A stretch of DNA of 64,000 nucleotides from Nocardia arizonensis (GCF_001310275.1 NZ_LGYZ01000129.1:124001-188000); one strand, 5' to 3'. Positions 27,492 through 36,505 are shown, counted from the first letter of the stretch. A program made the numbers and translations. The notes: generated from the sequence alone by a model not told the origin.

Positions 27492-28790
27492 GTGACAGAA
27501 CGAGCGCGGGTCGCGAAAGCGGTGAATCCCCCGACTGCCACCGACTCCACCCCGCCCGTCCCGGCGGACGAATCCGTCTCCACGGCGCATCCGTTCGCCG
27601 ACCACCGCAACCGTTGGCTGCTCGCCGCCGTCGGACTGTTCGCGGTGTCAGTGCTGGTCTCGCTGCTGATCCACTGGTGGAGCGGCTACCTCGACCTGCG
27701 CGTCTACCGCAATGGCGCCCGGGTCTGGCTCGACGGCGGCGAACTGTACGGTCCGATGCCGCCCGTCGACGGGATCGGCCTGCCGTTCACCTATCCGCCG
27801 CTGGCCGCGCTGTTCTTCGCACCGCTGGCGGTGATGCCGCTGCATCTGGCCGAGGTACTGGTCGTCCTCACCAACGTGGCGAGTCTGAGCATCACGCTGT
27901 GGCTGGTCCTCACTCGCATCCGTCCCGAACTCGACCGGCTCGCCACCCTGACCCTGCTCATCGCGGCGATCGGATTCGCGAACTTCCTTGAACCGGTCCG
28001 CGCCACCTTCGGCTTCGGCCAGATCAACCTGGTGCTGATGGCGGCCATCACCTTGGACGCGCTGGTGCGCAAGCCATTCTGGCCGCGCGGCATGCTCATC
28101 GGCATCGCGGTGTCGGTGAAGCTGGTGCCCGCCGGATATCTGCTGTACTTCCTGCTGCGCCGGGACTGGAAGGCGGCGGGCACCCTGGTCGCCTCGGCCA
28201 TCGCCGCGGTCGGTGTCGGATTCCTTTTGTTCCCCGACGATTCGGCCGAGTACTGGTTCGACAAACTGGCCGATACCGGACGCATCGGCCCGCCCTATTT
28301 CGCGAGCAATCAGTCGCTCAAGGGATTGGCCTTCCGGCTCGGCGTCCCCGATTCCGCGGCCACGGTGATCTGGATCGGCCTGTCGGTGGTGGCGGTCGCG
28401 CTGGCGGCGGTGTGGATGCGGCGGCTCATCGACGCGGGCGCGACGGTGGCGGCGCTGCTGGTCAATGCCGCGGCGGTGCTGCTGGTCTCGCCGGTGTCCT
28501 GGTCGCACCACTGGGTGTGGGTCGCGCCCGCCTTCGTGGTCGCCGCGGACAGCATAGTGCGCGGCCGACGCGGACGCCGGTATGTCGGCGCGGTCGGCGC
28601 GATCACCGTGCTGTTCCTCATCGGACCGCATTTCCTGCTGCCGCATTCCAAGGATCGCGAACTGGACTGGGCGTGGTGGCAGCAGCTCATCGGCAGCAGC
28701 TATGTGTGGGTGACCTTCGCGGTGCTCGTCGTCGCGGTCCTCACCTACCACCCGACGCGCCGGCGAGCTGCCTCCACAGTCAGCGCGTGA
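27492..28790 (+). CDS. GT87 (DUF2029) polyprenol-phosphate-mannose mannosyltransferase
   Basis: The 432-aa protein has about ten transmembrane helices and the DUF2029/GT87 pattern: an early loop with Asp-Leu-Arg-Val-Tyr-Arg-Asn-Gly, then Pro-Phe-Thr-Tyr-Pro-Pro, where the Asp serves as catalytic base in GT-C enzymes. A late Ser-Pro-Val-Ser-Trp-Ser-His-His-Trp-Val-Trp block is also typical. In mycobacteria this family (PimE, MptC-type) adds mannose to PIMs, lipomannan or lipoarabinomannan outside the membrane. The exact linkage here is unknown. The leaderless GTG sets the start. The stop overlaps the remnant gene behind it by 4 nt. Confidence 0.87.
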   Translation: MTERARVAKAVNPPTATDSTPPVPADESVSTAHPFADHRNRWLLAAVGLFAVSVLVSLLIHWWSGYLDLRVYRNGARVWLDGGELYGPMPPVDGIGLPFTYPPLAALFFAPLAVMPLHLAEVLVVLTNVASLSITLWLVLTRIRPELDRLATLTLLIAAIGFANFLEPVRATFGFGQINLVLMAAITLDALVRKPFWPRGMLIGIAVSVKLVPAGYLLYFLLRRDWKAAGTLVASAIAAVGVGFLLFPDDSAEYWFDKLADTGRIGPPYFASNQSLKGLAFRLGVPDSAATVIWIGLSVVAVALAAVWMRRLIDAGATVAALLVNAAAVLLVSPVSWSHHWVWVAPAFVVAADSIVRGRRGRRYVGAVGAITVLFLIGPHFLLPHSKDRELDWAWWQQLIGSSYVWVTFAVLVVAVLTYHPTRRRAASTVSA

Positions 28791-28987
28791 CCGATCGCGA
28801 GACCTTCGCTCCCCTGGTCTTCTTCGAATACGACCACAAGCCCGACAACTCGGCCTCCTGCTCAGCAATGACGAGATGCTCGCCGCGCAGGGGTTTTCGC
28901 CACCGCGCGGGCCACGAGGGCGGCGGCGGCTACGACCGGGCGGGCGTGGCCCGTTCGGCCGTGCACACCCTGATGCGCTTCGACTGA
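28787..28987 (+). pseudogene. Remnant of an Imm51-like protein
   Basis: A GTG overlapping the GT87 stop (GTGA) opens a frame beginning Thr-Asp-Arg-Glu-Thr-Phe-Ala-Pro-Leu-Val-Phe-Phe-Glu-Tyr-Asp-His-Lys-Pro-Asp-Asn. Then the sequence makes sense in a second frame (Leu-Leu-Leu-Ser-Asn-Asp-Glu-Met-Leu-Ala-Ala) and returns to the first at Gly-His-Glu-Gly-Gly-Gly before an early stop. The pattern resembles the immunity-protein-51 family with two compensating indels and a lost C-terminal half. The family name is from memory; the frame changes are read directly. Confidence 0.6.
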
Positions 28988-30280
28988 TCAGTTCCCCGCG
29001 GTCGGGGTGAGGAAGGCGGCCAGCGCGGCGGCGTAGGCCCCGACGTCGGCGGCACCCATCATCTCCCTGGCCGAATGCATCGCCAGCTGCGGTGCGCCCA
29101 CGTCCACGGTGGACATGCCGGTGCGGGCCGCGGTCATCGGGCCGATGGTCGAACCGCACGGCAGATCGGCGCGATGCACGTACCGCTGCAACGGAACTCC
29201 CGCCTGCGCGCAGGCCAACGCGAACGCGCCCGCGCCCGCGGCGTCGGTCGCGTAGCGCAGGTTCTGATTGACCTTCAGCACCGGACCGCCGTTGACCTCG
29301 ATGCGGTGCGCGGGTTCGTGGCGCTCCGGGTAGTTCGGGTGGGTCGCGTGCGCCATATCTCCCGAAGCGCACACCGATCCGGCCAGCGCCGCGAGGTAGT
29401 CCGCGCGACCGCCGCCGCGCGCCAACACGATTCGTTCGAGCACGCTCGGCAGCAGATCCGATTGCGCGCCGCGATCGGATTGACTGCCGACCTCCTCGTG
29501 ATCGAACAACGCGAGTACCGGCGTCGCCGCGCCCGGTGTGTCGGCGGCAGCGAGGAAGGCGCGCAGTCCCGCGTAGCAGGTGCCCTGATTGTCCAGTCGC
29601 GGCGCGCTGACCAGGTCAGCGTCGCGTCCGATGACGCGGCTCGGGTCGAGGTCGTGCGTCATCAGCTCCCAGCCGAGCACGTCCGCCATCGGCACCCCGG
29701 CCCGCTCGGCGACGTACTCCACGAACGACCGCGGCTCGTTCCCCAGACCCCACACGCCGTTGAGGTGCCGCTGCGGGTCGAGGGTGACCCCGCGCCGATC
29801 CTCGGACAGGTGGATCGCCAACTGCGGGACCCGCAGAATCGGATCGTCTATGCGGACGAGCTTCTCGCGCACCGCGTTTCCCTCGCGCACGCTCAGCCGC
29901 CCCGAGATGCCGAGTTCCCGGTCGAGCCAGGAGTTCAGCAGCGCACCGCCGTAGGGTTCCAGCCCGACCACCTGCCAACCGGCGACCACCAGATCCGGAT
30001 GCTGCTTCACCCGCAGATTCGGGCTGTCGGTATGCGCACCCACCACCCGGAACGGCCCGGGCTCGGCATCCGGCACCGCCCACGCCACCAGCGACCCGCC
30101 GCGCACCACGTAGTACCCGCCCGGCGCGCTCCCCGGCCATACGGCCGCCTCGGTCAGCCGGGTGAACCCGCGTCCATCCAGTTCCTCCGCGACCGTCCGG
30201 CACACGTGGAACGGCGAGGGCGAGGCATCGATGAAGGCACAGAGCCCTTCGGCGGAGGCGGTGGTACTGGAAACCGGCAT
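28988..30280 (-). CDS. pepC: M18 family aminopeptidase
   Basis: This 430-aa cytoplasmic zinc aminopeptidase (M. tuberculosis Rv0800, pepC/apeB) has the M18 motifs Gly-Ala-His-Thr-Asp-Ser-Pro-Asn near residue 78, Phe-Asp-His-Glu-Glu-Val-Gly-Ser near 270 and a late Met-His-Ser-Ala-Arg-Glu-Met. It removes N-terminal acidic or aliphatic residues from peptides. The ATG at 30280 lies 7 nt after TAGGAT, which excludes longer starts. It converges directly on the Imm51-like remnant, with stops adjacent. Confidence 0.94.
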   Translation of the reverse strand: MPVSSTTASAEGLCAFIDASPSPFHVCRTVAEELDGRGFTRLTEAAVWPGSAPGGYYVVRGGSLVAWAVPDAEPGPFRVVGAHTDSPNLRVKQHPDLVVAGWQVVGLEPYGGALLNSWLDRELGISGRLSVREGNAVREKLVRIDDPILRVPQLAIHLSEDRRGVTLDPQRHLNGVWGLGNEPRSFVEYVAERAGVPMADVLGWELMTHDLDPSRVIGRDADLVSAPRLDNQGTCYAGLRAFLAAADTPGAATPVLALFDHEEVGSQSDRGAQSDLLPSVLERIVLARGGGRADYLAALAGSVCASGDMAHATHPNYPERHEPAHRIEVNGGPVLKVNQNLRYATDAAGAGAFALACAQAGVPLQRYVHRADLPCGSTIGPMTAARTGMSTVDVGAPQLAMHSAREMMGAADVGAYAAALAAFLTPTAGN

Positions 30281-30287
30281 ATCCGCG

Positions 30288-30293
30288 ATCCTA
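30288..30293 (-). promoter_or_regulatory. -10 box of leaderless pepC
   Basis: TAGGAT on the minus strand ends 7 nt before the ATG at 30280. Confidence 0.6.
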
Positions 30294-30709
30294 GGTCCAC
30301 CCCCGCCTCCTCGATCGTCGACGTTCGCCCGGCCGCCCCGAACCGCCCTATTACCGCCCACAGTCCGCCCGACAGCGGCAGCACGCCGACGGTGCCCGAC
30401 CCGGCGACGACCGGCAGGCGGTAATTCCGGTGCGAAGTGAGTTATGCGGGGCGATGGCTCGAAATGAAAACATCGGAATTCTTCCGTGGCGGACCCATAG
30501 TTGTCACGACAACCGGGCGACCTGAATTTGCCCGACCCGCGTGTCCGTTATGTCACCCTGGTCCGAATTATCGTTAGAGGTTCGAACGGCTTTCATCGAG
30601 TCGTCCGATAATTGGGCAAACGTCCACTTCGGAATTCGTCCATCAATTCATCGGACGAATTCCGGCCGACTCGGTGCGGCCGGTAATCCGCGTTCCGTAT
30701 CAGTCGACA
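30294..30709. other. AT-richer intergenic region with a hairpin
   Basis: These 416 bp between pepC and the MarR gene are visibly AT-richer than the neighbours and hold no convincing gene. One perfect inverted repeat stands out: 12-bp arms at 30630-30641 and 30653-30664 with an 11-nt loop, about 45 bp beyond the MarR stop and suited to end its transcript. A 10-bp sequence (ATCAGTCGAC) is repeated in tandem at the MarR stop. The rest shows nothing that I can name. Confidence 0.6.
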
Positions 30710-31141
30710 TCAGTCGACGCTGGCGGCAACGAGATCGAGCAAACGCAGGAGTTCGGCGTATCGGCGTGCACCCATGCGCGACTGTAATGCCTGCTCAGCG
30801 CGGCTTTCCTCGGCTCGTACGGCCGTGACGAGCTCCGCGCCGAGATGGCTGAGACCGATCAGGATGCGGCGGCGGTCCTCTTCCGCGGCGACACGGAAGA
30901 TCAGGCCGCGTTCGGCGAGATAGTCGGCATGTCGAGTTGCCGATGAAGGCGGTAACTGACTGCGGGACGCCAATTCGGTCATCGTCATACCGACCTCGGT
31001 GGACAAATTGCACAGCATTGTCCATTGGTCGGCCGACAGCTGTTTGGCGCACAACGTGTCGTCCAGGTGATGCAGCCAACGGCGCTCCGCGGCTCGCAGC
31101 GCACCATGCAGCGTGGAATGTCCGCTTACAATGGTCGTCAT
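30710..31141 (-). CDS. MarR family transcriptional regulator
   Basis: The 143-aa protein has the MarR winged-helix layout: a dimerisation helix, Leu-Ser-Ala-Asp-Gln-Trp-Thr-Met-Leu at the start of the DNA-binding domain, recognition helix Ser-Ser-Ala-Thr-Arg-His-Ala-Asp, and wing Glu-Asp-Arg-Arg-Arg. It reads divergently from a decayed substrate-binding-protein gene 49 bp away, so it may once have controlled that gene. The ATG at 31141 is used; a TTG precedes it directly. Confidence 0.88.
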   Translation of the reverse strand: MTTIVSGHSTLHGALRAAERRWLHHLDDTLCAKQLSADQWTMLCNLSTEVGMTMTELASRSQLPPSSATRHADYLAERGLIFRVAAEEDRRRILIGLSHLGAELVTAVRAEESRAEQALQSRMGARRYAELLRLLDLVAASVD

Positions 31142-31189
31142 CAATTTCCGCCCGCCGTGAATTCGCTCGAACGAAAAGAAGAGTACCCA

Positions 31190-31643
31190 ATGCGCGCGTT
31201 CGGCGAGCGCCCAGACGGGGTGCTGGAGATCATCAACATCGTGCCGCGACAGGGTCCCGGCGGGATCCTGGCGCCCTCATGCGATGCCGCGACCGCCCTG
31301 GCGGTACACGAAATCAACAGCGGCACAGGATGCTCGGCCATGTGGACGCGAATCGAGGACTGTTCGTCCCGTCCAGCTTCTTCCTCGGCGACCGCCTGCC
31401 CGACGGACGTGACCGCCGCGAGCGCTATCGCCGCATGCACGGCGACTTCACGCCCGCGCTGACCTGCTTCGGCAACGCGACCTACGAAGGCATCCACACC
31501 CTACGCGCGCTCGTCGAATCCATACGCTCGCTGGATGTTTCGCGCCTGCACCGCGCGTTGTCCACGGCAATCAGGCCGTGCGGCCGGGCCATATCGCCCG
31601 CGCCGACGGCGTCGACTTCGAGATAGTCGACCGAATCTACTGA
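31190..31643 (+). pseudogene. Decayed AmiC/UrtA-like substrate-binding protein gene
   Basis: After an AAAGAAGAG binding site the ATG at 31190 opens a frame reading Asp-Gly-Val-Leu-Glu-Ile-Ile-Asn-Ile-Val-Pro, then Pro-Ser-Cys-Asp-Ala-Ala and Glu-Ile-Asn-Ser-Gly-Thr-Gly. This is the N terminus of an amide/urea-type ABC receptor. It then shifts to a second frame with Pro-Ala-Leu-Thr-Cys-Phe-Gly-Asn-Ala-Thr-Tyr-Glu-Gly. It ends in a third frame with His-Gly-Asn-Gln-Ala-Val-Arg-Pro-Gly-His and Phe-Glu-Ile-Val-Asp-Arg-Ile-Tyr-stop, the family C terminus. Most of the middle is deleted. At least two frameshifts are visible, so the gene is dead. Confidence 0.75.
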
Positions 31644-31657
31644 GCGTGGTCCAAAGG

Positions 31658-32335
31658 TCAGGCGCCGACCAGACTGTCGAGCACCGAGAGGAACAGGCCC
31701 ATACCGTCATCGCTGGGACCGGTGAGCGGTTCCGTGGCGTGTTCGGGATGCGGCATGAGTCCGACGACCCGGCCGTTCGCCGAGGCGATACCGGCGATAC
31801 CGCGCTGCGAACCGTTGGGATTGTCGCCCGCGTAGCGGAACACCACGCGACCCTCGCCCTCGAGTTCGTCGAGCACCTCGGCCGAAGCCTGGTAGCGGCC
31901 CTCACCCGACTTCAGCGGGACCAGGATCTGCGCACCGGGTTCGTAACGCGAGGTCCACGCGGTCCGCACCGATTCCACCGTGAGCCATTCGTCACGGCAG
32001 ACGAAGTGCAGGCCCTCGTTGCGGGTGAGCGCGCCCGGCAACAGACCCGCCTCGCACAGCACCTGGAAACCGTTGCAGATGCCGAGCACCGGCAGACCCT
32101 GCCGCGCGCCCTCGACGACCTTGCCCATGACCGGGGCGAACCGGGCGATCGCGCCCGCGCGCAGATAATCACCGTAGGAGAAGCCGCCCGGCACCACGAC
32201 CGCGTCGACCTGTTTGAGGTCGGCGTCGGCGTGCCACAGGGTGACGGCCTCGGCGCCCGAGCGCCGCACCGCCCGCGCCGCGTCGACGTCGTCGAGCGTG
32301 CCGGGGAAGGTGATCACGCCGATCCGCGCGGTCAC
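31658..32335 (-). CDS. purQ: FGAM synthase glutaminase subunit
   Basis: PurQ (225 aa) is the class I glutamine amidotransferase that feeds ammonia to PurL. The nucleophile motif Leu-Gly-Ile-Cys-Asn-Gly-Phe-Gln and the Pro-His-Pro-Glu-His dyad are intact. The GTG at 32335 overlaps the purS stop (GTGA), which is the likeliest start; an upstream in-frame ATG lies inside purS. Confidence 0.97.
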   Translation of the reverse strand: MTARIGVITFPGTLDDVDAARAVRRSGAEAVTLWHADADLKQVDAVVVPGGFSYGDYLRAGAIARFAPVMGKVVEGARQGLPVLGICNGFQVLCEAGLLPGALTRNEGLHFVCRDEWLTVESVRTAWTSRYEPGAQILVPLKSGEGRYQASAEVLDELEGEGRVVFRYAGDNPNGSQRGIAGIASANGRVVGLMPHPEHATEPLTGPSDDGMGLFLSVLDSLVGA

Positions 32336-32565
32336 AGACGGACGACCTTCCACTCCTCGATGACGGTGTTGGCCAGCAGCGCCTCGGCGATCTGCTCGAG
32401 TTCGGCATCGCTGACGCTGTCGTCCACGTCGAGCTCGAACCTCTTGCCCTGCCGCACATCGGAGATTCCGGCGAATCCCAGGCGCGGGAGCGCACCGACG
32501 ATGGCCTGTCCCTGCGGGTCCAGGATCTCGGCCTTCGGCATCACCTCGACCACGACTCGTGCCAC
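32332..32565 (-). CDS. purS: FGAM synthase subunit PurS
   Basis: PurS (77 aa) is the small structural subunit that bridges PurQ and PurL and helps channel ammonia. It is a typical length, with Ala-Arg-Val-Val-Val-Glu-Val-Met-Pro-Lys at the N terminus and Gly-Lys-Arg-Phe-Glu-Leu-Asp-Val in the core. The GTG at 32565 has GAGGAG 6 nt upstream, a strong ribosome binding site. purS leads the purS-purQ pair with a 4-nt overlap. Confidence 0.97.
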   Translation of the reverse strand: MARVVVEVMPKAEILDPQGQAIVGALPRLGFAGISDVRQGKRFELDVDDSVSDAELEQIAEALLANTVIEEWKVVRL

Positions 32566-32686
32566 GCGTTGCTCCTCAAGTGGTATCCGGGGGGTTACCA
32601 CGAAATCCTAGTTGCCGTCACCGCCCGCGCACATGTCGGGGTCGGGTGATGTCGGCGCGGTCGCTTCGCGCGAACCCGCAGGCAAA

Positions 32687-32692
32687 TAGCAT
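32687..32692 (+). promoter_or_regulatory. -10 box of the leaderless UPF0173 gene
   Basis: TAGCAT ends 6 nt before the ATG at 32699. Confidence 0.55.
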
Positions 32693-32698
32693 GGTCCC

Positions 32699-33343
32699 AT
32701 GCGCATAGCCCACTTCGGTCACTCCTGCATCCTCGTCGAGCTGCAAGGCAAGAAGGTGCTGTTCGATCCGGGCAATTTCTCGCACGGATTCGAGGGCATC
32801 ACCGGACTCGACGCCATCGCGGTCACCCACCAGCATCCCGACCACATCGATCCGGCCCGCGTCGACGCGCTCGTTGAGGCCAATCCCGGCGCGCGGCTGT
32901 TCTCCGATCCGCAGACCGCGGCGCTGCGCGGCGACCGCTGGGAGGCGGTGCGCGCCGGTCAGGTCGTCGACCTGGACGGTCTGCGCATCACCGGCGGCGG
33001 CGGTAGGCACGCGGTGATCCACCCCGAGATCCCGGTGATCGACAACACCGTCTTCCAGCTCGGCACGGCCGAGGATCCCGCCCAACTGGTGCATCCGGGA
33101 GATTCGCTGTGGGTGCCCTCGACACCGGTCGGCGTGCTGGCGACCCCGGCGGCGGCGCCGTGGATGCGGATCAGCGAGGCGGTGGACTATCTGCGCGCGG
33201 TGAATCCGCGCACGGCCTTCCCCATCCACTTCGGCATCATCGAACCGCGGGCCCAGGGCATCTATTTCGGCAGGCTCGCCGAAATGGCGCCCACCGGAAC
33301 CGAATTCACCGTCATGCGGCCCGAGGACGATCGCGAACTCTGA
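32699..33343 (+). CDS. Metallo-beta-lactamase-fold hydrolase (UPF0173-like)
   Basis: The 214-aa protein begins with Arg-Ile-Ala-His-Phe-Gly-His-Ser-Cys and carries the MBL metal motif His-Gln-His-Pro-Asp-His-Ile-Asp at residues 44-51, with a later His (Phe-Pro-Ile-His-Phe) completing the site. The substrate is unknown; relatives include UlaG-like lactonases and nucleases. It is divergent from purS and ends 6 nt before the convergent M20 gene. Confidence 0.87.
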   Translation: MRIAHFGHSCILVELQGKKVLFDPGNFSHGFEGITGLDAIAVTHQHPDHIDPARVDALVEANPGARLFSDPQTAALRGDRWEAVRAGQVVDLDGLRITGGGGRHAVIHPEIPVIDNTVFQLGTAEDPAQLVHPGDSLWVPSTPVGVLATPAAAPWMRISEAVDYLRAVNPRTAFPIHFGIIEPRAQGIYFGRLAEMAPTGTEFTVMRPEDDREL

Positions 33344-33349
33344 GCGCGG

Positions 33350-34747
33350 CTACCCCGCGGGCCGATCCCAGCCGCCGTCCGCGCCGTAGGTGGTGAGGAA
33401 CAGGGCCTCGGCGAGCGCGATGTGTTCGATCTCGCTCGGGTCGACGCTCTCGTTGGGCGCGTGGATCAGACATCTCGGTTCCTCGACGCCAAGCAGCATG
33501 ATCTCGGCGTCGGGATAGGTGTCGGCGAAGACATTGCACAGCGGAATGGAACCGCCTTGCCCCTGGGTGGTGGCGGGTCGGCCGTAGGCGGCGGCCAGCG
33601 CGGACTCCATGGCGGCGCGGGCCGGACCGCCGGTGCCGGAGCGGAACGGCGCGCCGGTCGACTCGGGCCGCACCGTGAGACGGGCGTGCCAGGGTGTGTG
33701 CGCCGTCAGGTGGGCGGTGAGCGCGCGCAGAGCGGTCTCGGGATCGGTGCCGGGCGGTATGCGCAGATTCAGCCGGGCCCGCGCGCTCGGCTGGATCGCG
33801 GCGGCGGAGCCGACCACCTTCGGCGCGTCGATGCCGAGCACGGTCAGCGTGGGCCGGGCCCACAGCATATCGGCGACCGAGCCGTCACCGGTGAGGTCGA
33901 CACCGTCGAGTACGCCCGCGTCCATACGGAACTGCTCGGGCGGATAGCGCACACCCGACCAGGTCTGGTCGGCGGGCAGTCCGGCGACGGTGGTGTTGCC
34001 GTGCTCGTCGCGAAGCGAGGCGAGCAGGTGGATCATGGCCGCCAGCGCGTCCGGCGCGGGTCCGCCGAACATGCCCGAATGCACCGGACTCGCGAGGGTT
34101 TCGACGGTGACCACCACGTTCACGGTGCCGCGCAGGGTTTCGGTGAAGGTCGGCACGCCCGCGGCGAAGTTGCCGCAGTCGCCGATGATCAGGGCGTCCG
34201 CGCGCAGCAGGTCGGCGTTGCCGGGCACGAACGCCTCGAGTCCGCCCGTGCCCTGCTCCTCCGAACCTTCGGCGACCAGGGTGAGGCCGACCGGGAAGTC
34301 CTCACCGCAGATCTCGCGCACGGCGCGCAGCGCGGTGAGGTGGGCGACGATATTGCCCTTGCAGTCGGCGCTGCCGCGGCCGTACCAGCGGCCGTCCTTC
34401 TCGGTCAGCTCCCAGACCGGCGTGCGCCACGCGGCCTCGTCGAGCGGCGGCTGCACGTCGTAGTGGCAGTAGAGCAACACCGTCGGCGCACCGGGCGGCG
34501 CGGCGCGGCGGGCGACGACGGCCTTGCTGCCGTCCGGGGTCTCGTGCAGACCGACATCGGTGAGCCCCGCCGCGGCGAAGGCGTCGGCGACCCACTGGGC
34601 GGCCGATTCGCACTCCCCGGGCGGGAACTGCCGCGCGTCGGCCACCGACTTGAACGAAACCAAATGCGCGAGATCCTGTTTCGCCCGCTCCATGAGTGCG
34701 GCGACCCGTTCGCGCAGACCGGCGGCGTGCGAATCCTCCGATGTCAT
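33350..34747 (-). CDS. M20 family dipeptidase
   Basis: The 465-aa metallopeptidase has M20 dipeptidase motifs: Tyr-Cys-His-Tyr-Asp-Val-Gln-Pro-Pro near residue 92, Gly-Arg-Gly-Ser-Ala-Asp-Cys-Lys-Gly-Asn near 122 and Glu-Gly-Ser-Glu-Glu-Gln-Gly near 160. A lid domain lies in the middle. These residues bind two zinc ions. It probably cleaves dipeptides or N-acyl amino acids in the cytoplasm. The ATG at 34747 follows GTGAGG. A longer reading in the same frame has poor coding character. Confidence 0.9.
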   Translation of the reverse strand: MTSEDSHAAGLRERVAALMERAKQDLAHLVSFKSVADARQFPPGECESAAQWVADAFAAAGLTDVGLHETPDGSKAVVARRAAPPGAPTVLLYCHYDVQPPLDEAAWRTPVWELTEKDGRWYGRGSADCKGNIVAHLTALRAVREICGEDFPVGLTLVAEGSEEQGTGGLEAFVPGNADLLRADALIIGDCGNFAAGVPTFTETLRGTVNVVVTVETLASPVHSGMFGGPAPDALAAMIHLLASLRDEHGNTTVAGLPADQTWSGVRYPPEQFRMDAGVLDGVDLTGDGSVADMLWARPTLTVLGIDAPKVVGSAAAIQPSARARLNLRIPPGTDPETALRALTAHLTAHTPWHARLTVRPESTGAPFRSGTGGPARAAMESALAAAYGRPATTQGQGGSIPLCNVFADTYPDAEIMLLGVEEPRCLIHAPNESVDPSEIEHIALAEALFLTTYGADGGWDRPAG

Positions 34748-35107
34748 CTCATGCCTCACTTCGTCGTATCGTCCGAATCTCCATCCTGCACCCGCCTGGC
34801 CGTTCCGCCCGGCCCGAACCGGCGTCGCCGTGACACGATCCGGCGATTCCTCCACCGCGCGAACCCGACCGAACGGTCCGTGTCGGATGTGCCAGCGACG
34901 GACCGGCTATTGGCACGAAGATAGCGACCGATCCGGTGCGGATAGATAGCCGACACGCAGTACGCCGGCGACGAATATCCATGAATACCACCCGGTAACC
35001 GCACCGACCGGACTTTATTTCCGTGCAAGACAACTAAATTCGACCCAAGTAATGCTTAGATACAGGAAATCGGCAACTATTTGCTGCGGACACGCGCTGG
35101 AGGCGAC
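34748..35107. other. Divergent intergenic region of M20 peptidase and gadB
   Basis: These 360 bp separate two divergent genes. The half next to gadB (about 34920-35090) is clearly AT-richer than average, as expected for a regulated promoter, and contains several TA-rich hexamers such as TTAGAT near 35054. I could not choose a single promoter with confidence. No gene or repeat is seen. Confidence 0.5.
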
Positions 35108-36505
35108 ATGCCCGAAGACATCGAACTCGACGACCTGTTCGCCATGGCCGGGCTACGCGGCGGCGCACCCAAGGGCGGCTTCCCGGACCGCGAGATGTTC
35201 CCGCATGTCGCCTACGAGATCGTGCACGACGAACTGCTGCTCGACGGGGTGTCGCGGATGAACCTCGCGACCTTCTGCACTACCTGGGCCGACGACTACG
35301 CGCGCAGGCTCATGGCCGAATCCATGGACAAGAACATCGTCGACAAGGACGAATACCCGCAGACCGCGGAACTGGAGCAGCGCTGCGTCGGCATGGTCGC
35401 CGACCTGTGGCACGCCCCCGATCCGGCCGCGCACACAGGCACCTCGACCACCGGGTCGAGCGAGGCGGCCATGCTCGGCGGACTCGCCGCGAAATTCCGC
35501 TGGCGCGAACGCGGCGGCACCGGCACGCCGAATTTCGTGTGCGGACCGGTCCAGGTGTGCTGGGAGAAATTCGGCCGCTACTTCGACGTGGAGATGCGCC
35601 GAATTCCGCTGCGCGGCGACCGGCTCACCATGCATCCCGAGGATGTCGCGGCCTACTGCGACGAGAACACCATCATGGTCGTGCCGACCTTCGGCCAGAC
35701 CTACACCGGCCTGTTCGAGGACGTGGCGGGCATCAGCAAGGCGCTCGACGACCTGCAAACCGCCACCGGACTCGACATCCCCATCCACGTCGACGCCGCC
35801 AGCGGCGGATTCCTCGCCCCGTTCTGCGCACCCGACCTGGTGTGGGATTTCCGCCTGCCCCGCGTGAAGTCCATCAACGCCTCGGGCCACAAGACCGGAC
35901 TCGCGCCGCTCGGCGCGGGGTGGGCGATCTGGCGCGAACGCGCGGACCTGCCCGAGGAACTCGTCTTCGAGGTCTCCTATCTCGGCGGCTCCATGGCCAC
36001 CTTCAACCTCAACTTCTCCCGTCCGGGCGGTCAGGCCATCACCCAGTACTACGACTTCATCCGCCTCGGCCGCCGCGGTTACACCCGGGTGCAGAGCGAG
36101 ATCTACCGCGTCGCACAGCATTTGGCCCAAGGACTGAACCAATCCGGGTTGTTCGAGATGATCCACGACGGTGACCCGCGGCACGGCATCACCGCGGTGT
36201 CGTGGCGGCTGCGCGAGGGACAGGATTTCAACCTCTACGACCTGTCGGACCGGCTGCGCGGCCGAGGCTGGCTCATCGCGGCCTATCCGCTACCGCCCGA
36301 TCGCGGTGACGAGACGATCATGCGCGCGGTGATCCGGCACGGCTTCACCCACGACATGGTCGACCTCCTGCTGGCCGACTTCGACCGCTGCCTGACGCTG
36401 CTGCGCAAACATCCGCTCGGGCTCTCGCTCGCGGAAGCGGGCGGATTCACCCACTCCGCGACCGCGGTCGTGCCCACCCGCCCGGTGGCGCCCGTCCGCG
36501 GCTGA
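35108..36505 (+). CDS. gadB: Glutamate decarboxylase
   Basis: This 465-aa PLP enzyme decarboxylates glutamate to GABA, consuming a proton. The cofactor lysine is Lys262 in Asn-Ala-Ser-Gly-His-Lys-Thr-Gly, and the substrate region His-Thr-Gly-Thr-Ser-Thr-Thr-Gly-Ser-Ser-Glu-Ala is intact. The length matches bacterial Gad. GGAGG lies 4 nt before the ATG. No antiporter (GadC) is adjacent, so a role in acid resistance is uncertain. A strong terminator follows. Confidence 0.94.
   Translation: MPEDIELDDLFAMAGLRGGAPKGGFPDREMFPHVAYEIVHDELLLDGVSRMNLATFCTTWADDYARRLMAESMDKNIVDKDEYPQTAELEQRCVGMVADLWHAPDPAAHTGTSTTGSSEAAMLGGLAAKFRWRERGGTGTPNFVCGPVQVCWEKFGRYFDVEMRRIPLRGDRLTMHPEDVAAYCDENTIMVVPTFGQTYTGLFEDVAGISKALDDLQTATGLDIPIHVDAASGGFLAPFCAPDLVWDFRLPRVKSINASGHKTGLAPLGAGWAIWRERADLPEELVFEVSYLGGSMATFNLNFSRPGGQAITQYYDFIRLGRRGYTRVQSEIYRVAQHLAQGLNQSGLFEMIHDGDPRHGITAVSWRLREGQDFNLYDLSDRLRGRGWLIAAYPLPPDRGDETIMRAVIRHGFTHDMVDLLLADFDRCLTLLRKHPLGLSLAEAGGFTHSATAVVPTRPVAPVRG

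Noticed and set aside
24701..27991. 1096-codon open frame opposite purL
   Set aside because: It runs antisense through the whole purL gene and has no start context or recognisable domain.
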